Assembly (NCBI GenBank): GCA_964344725.1
Contig: CAYFOI010000029.1
Coordinates: 1 to 15,693, forward strand
Reading direction: 5' to 3'
Length of the DNA stretch: 15,693 bases
Source: CG2-30-44-17 sp964344725
GTDB lineage: Bacteria > Patescibacteriota > Gracilibacteria > UBA1369 > UBA12470
The notes beneath the pieces were generated by a model that was given only the letters and a program-made list of their open reading frames with translations, was not told the DNA's origin and did not search any database. The position numbers were made by a program, and so were the translations under genes. Of the stretch, positions 13,684 to 15,693 are shown piece after piece. Positions within the stretch are counted from its first letter, which is position 1. Each line of letters opens with the position of its first letter.

Positions 13684-15474
13684 TTATTCCACTACCTTTA
13701 TCTTAATATTCTCTACAACACTCGGAATCGTCGGTGCCCACACAGGCCATGATTTGATTTCGACGGTGTTGATCTCATCAAGATTCTGAATATATTCCTC
13801 GGCCCCTTCGACGGTCTCACCAGCTATATGGTCTTTGATTTTCTTGATTAAACGTGCACCACTTTCTTCTTCAGGATCCAAAACATACTCCTCAACACCC
13901 TTGATCGAAGCCGTAATCTTGATTTTCTTAGCGCCACGATCTATATCAAAAACCTCGTAATAAAGTGACTCTTCATCAATGGACTTAAGCTGTTTTTCAG
14001 GGCTCTTACGAAGCTTAAGCTCAGACCGCAGTACATTAACGAGCTCGCTATAATTAAAAGCAATACCAGACACCGCCATAGACCCAGTAACTTCAAAAGA
14101 AGATAGTTGCTCCTCCTCGACATCAGGAATTTCAATATTAGGATCATAAGTATCAAAAGCAAAATCACCAGTTAACAAAACAAGATCCGAACCTTGCTCG
14201 GCATTCAAAGCATCAACCTCAGCTTGCAAAGTATCTTGAACAGCCGCATTAAGCTCAGACTCAACTCTAGCATATGCAGCATCAATATCCTCAGGCAAAA
14301 CATATTCAGTAACAATAGTATTCCCACCAGTCATAGCGGAAGAATTCTCCCCATAAAGAAGCGCCTGACTCGACTCCCTCAAACCAGGAAGGATGAAATG
14401 TGTTCCAGCATCAATATTTCCTCGATCACCAATAATATCGTCATTGGAATCTTTTTCATCAGCCACAACATAAACATCAAGCGTAGCAGGTCCCGCCTCA
14501 GTACCCGCTGGAATAGTCACAAACTGCTGAGTGCGGAAAATCACCCCGTCAGGGCTTTCTAACCGAGTAAAAGCAACCAAACTCCACTCATAATCCGCAT
14601 CGTTATAAAGCGTAATAGTTCCAGTCGCATTCTCCCCACTAAAAAGCTCGCCAGTAGCATCATACTGCACACTTACTTCAACAACAGAATCGACCCCATA
14701 AGAAGCAAGTGTATGAGTAGGATGAGTCTCTAACTCCGAAGCATTCAAATAAGCATCAGCAAGTGTGATATTCGCACTAGCTTCAAGAACATTTGATTCA
14801 GGTGTGAGATAAACGGTAGCCCCAGGCAAGGCAACATAAAAGATGATAAGAAGCATAGTAACACTGATAACTACAAGTGTTGTAAGGGCTTTGCGATTAG
14901 GTCCGCCAGGTAACGACAACTGTTTTCGCTTCTTCATGATCTCCTTGTATTTTTTCTTAACATCCCAAAGCGATTTCCAAGAAAAATGCTTCTTGTTCTG
15001 CTTGAAATTTTTCATCAAATCCAAAATCGAAACCTTCTTAGAAGGCATTCTAGTAGGGGACACTTCTTCGTACTCATTTGCAGCTGCACGAATTGGTTGG
15101 ATCTTAAGTTCAGGATTCAAAACCTCCTTTGTGACCTTCGAGCCATCATCAATCTTGTCAAAAACCTTAATCCCGGCTTGAAGGGCAAGTTTAGTCCCGA
15201 CTGGATCTGTTGTGATTATGTAAACCTCTTTCTCAACATCGTGTAACTTACGCTGCAAAATCTTAAGATTCACAACGCTTTGTAGCAGAACAGCACGTTC
15301 GGGCACAACAAGATAAATATCTTTGAATTTGAGCTTTCTAACACGGTCATAAACAGAAGTTATTTCTTCGTCAAGTTCGATATAAATCACCTTTTTCTTG
15401 GCGACTTTCTTGATTTCGTCTTCTTCCTCTTCTTGAGGGACATCCTGATTGTCTTTTTGTTTTTTGTCAGACAT
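13684..15474 (-). CDS. Single-pass membrane protein with baseplate-J-like extracellular domain
   Basis: The 596-residue protein has a charged N-terminus (1-28), then a soluble domain at about 28-107 (KKVIYIELDEEITSVYDRVRKLK, DIYLVVPERAVLLQSVVNLKIL, EVYIITTDPVGTKLALQAG) that looks like alternating strands and helices. A basic stretch (about 155-195) precedes one membrane segment at about 196-216 (ALTTLVVISVTMLLIIFYVAL), so the N-terminus is cytoplasmic by the positive-inside rule. Outside, residues about 280-365 (ATGTITLYNDADYEWSLVAFTRL, SPDGVIFRTQQFVTIPAG, GDRGNIDAG) resemble the phage baseplate-J/gp47 fold; proteins with this architecture recur in CPR genomes with no established role. The end has alpha/beta repeats and IKSWPVWAPTIPSVVENIKIKV. 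It lies 31 bp after the gene at 15506 on the same strand, likely an operon. Confidence 0.85.
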   Translation of the reverse strand: MSDKKQKDNQDVPQEEEEDEIKKVAKKKVIYIELDEEITSVYDRVRKLKFKDIYLVVPERAVLLQSVVNLKILQRKLHDVEKEVYIITTDPVGTKLALQAGIKVFDKIDDGSKVTKEVLNPELKIQPIRAAANEYEEVSPTRMPSKKVSILDLMKNFKQNKKHFSWKSLWDVKKKYKEIMKKRKQLSLPGGPNRKALTTLVVISVTMLLIIFYVALPGATVYLTPESNVLEASANITLADAYLNASELETHPTHTLASYGVDSVVEVSVQYDATGELFSGENATGTITLYNDADYEWSLVAFTRLESPDGVIFRTQQFVTIPAGTEAGPATLDVYVVADEKDSNDDIIGDRGNIDAGTHFILPGLRESSQALLYGENSSAMTGGNTIVTEYVLPEDIDAAYARVESELNAAVQDTLQAEVDALNAEQGSDLVLLTGDFAFDTYDPNIEIPDVEEEQLSSFEVTGSMAVSGIAFNYSELVNVLRSELKLRKSPEKQLKSIDEESLYYEVFDIDRGAKKIKITASIKGVEEYVLDPEEESGARLIKKIKDHIAGETVEGAEEYIQNLDEINTVEIKSWPVWAPTIPSVVENIKIKVVE

Positions 15475-15480
15475 AAATGA

Positions 15481-15504
15481 AAAGCTACAACCTACAAGCT
15501 ACCA
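15481..15504 (-). repeat. GTAG-type heptamer array D
   Basis: On the plus strand the units are AAAGCTA, CAACCTA, CAAGCTA, CCAG; on the minus strand they read as GTAG-ending heptamers (CTTGTAG, GTTGTAG). The array fills almost the whole short gap between two co-directional genes. Confidence 0.55.
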
Positions 15505-15505
15505 G

Positions 15506-15693
15506 CTAAACCTGCATTAGTCTCACGACTTTGCGGAGCATTTTTGTTAAAATCTTTTCCTCTCCAGCAAGTTCTAAAGCAAGGTTGGCAATAGCCATTG
15601 GTGTGACGTCTTGGACGTCTTTAAGTTTTTTTGTTTCGTCAATTATATTACTAACATGTTTCGGTTTTAGAAAGCTAATCTGTGGCTTTCTAG
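15506..15693 (-). CDS. C-terminal end of an unidentified protein (5' partial)
   Basis: On the minus strand an open frame enters from the right edge and ends in TAG (plus 15506-15508). The visible 62 codons encode a basic, helical tail: KPQISFLKPKHVSNIIDETK, then KLKDVQDVTPMAIANLALEL, then AGEEKILTKMLRKVVRLMQV. I do not recognise the family. The start lies outside the window. Its position just upstream of the baseplate-J-like membrane protein gene suggests co-transcription. Confidence 0.7.
   Translation of the reverse strand, partial: RKPQISFLKPKHVSNIIDETKKLKDVQDVTPMAIANLALELAGEEKILTKMLRKVVRLMQV

Noticed and set aside
14194..14562. 122-codon plus-strand frame inside the baseplate-J-like gene
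   Set aside because: Antisense shadow of a well-supported gene, with biased composition and no start context.
1..15693. Genetic code with TGA read as glycine (Gracilibacteria/Absconditabacteria code)
   Set aside because: All genes are complete with TGA treated as stop, and glycines are encoded by GGN; only the absence of TGA stops is notable.

Overview
The window reads as a piece of a Candidate Phyla Radiation (Patescibacteria) genome. Peregrinibacteria is my best guess, not a proof. Pointers are two S-layer-homology (SLH) surface proteins, a single-pass membrane protein with a baseplate-J-like ectodomain of a kind common in these lineages, an acidic lipoprotein with C-x11-C repeats, a short prolyl-tRNA synthetase, many proteins without known relatives, and small intergenic gaps. 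All genes are intact in the standard code. None of the 13 visible stop codons is TGA (8 TAA, 5 TAG).

Layout. 1-862 (+): 3' part of a Pro-rich, GGFG-repeat protein with a helical C-terminal domain. 968-2179 (-): mtaB-type tRNA methylthiotransferase. 2254-2637 (+): acidic lipoprotein. 2695-3609 (-): secreted protein with tail-fibre-like YAT..WV repeats. 3690-4529 (-): orphan cytosolic protein. 4718-7033 (-): secreted protein with six PKD-like domains and three C-terminal SLH domains. 7100-8149 (+): divergent lipoprotein with an arylsulfotransferase-like propeller. 8264-8683 (+): heptad-repeat coiled-coil protein. 8839-10254 (-): proS. 10402-12828 (+): three SLH domains plus a secreted beta-propeller. 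12920-13678 (+): orphan. 13684-15474 (-): membrane-anchored baseplate-J-like protein. 15506-15693 (-): C-terminal end of an unidentified gene.

Between two translation-related genes (mtaB and proS), most of the window encodes exported or surface-anchored products. I read it as a cell-envelope locus: S-layer-attached PKD and propeller proteins, two lipoproteins and a fibre-like secreted protein. A role in attachment to another cell is plausible for an episymbiont but is inference.

Non-coding signals are the most unusual part. (1) Two copies of a ~65-100 bp structured inverted-repeat element, plus a degenerate fragment, sit directly behind the stop codons of two minus-strand genes; their outer stem arms have changed together. 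(2) Arrays of 7-bp units ending in GTAG/GTAA occur at four gene borders and supply the last codons of mtaB. (3) The best promoters share an extended -10 (TGnTATAAt) located 27-33 nt before the ATG, with no Shine-Dalgarno sequence at any visible start. (4) The divergent SLH-PKD and propeller-lipoprotein genes have overlapping -10 boxes.

No gap exceeds 300 bases. I see no tRNA, rRNA, CRISPR array or insertion sequence.
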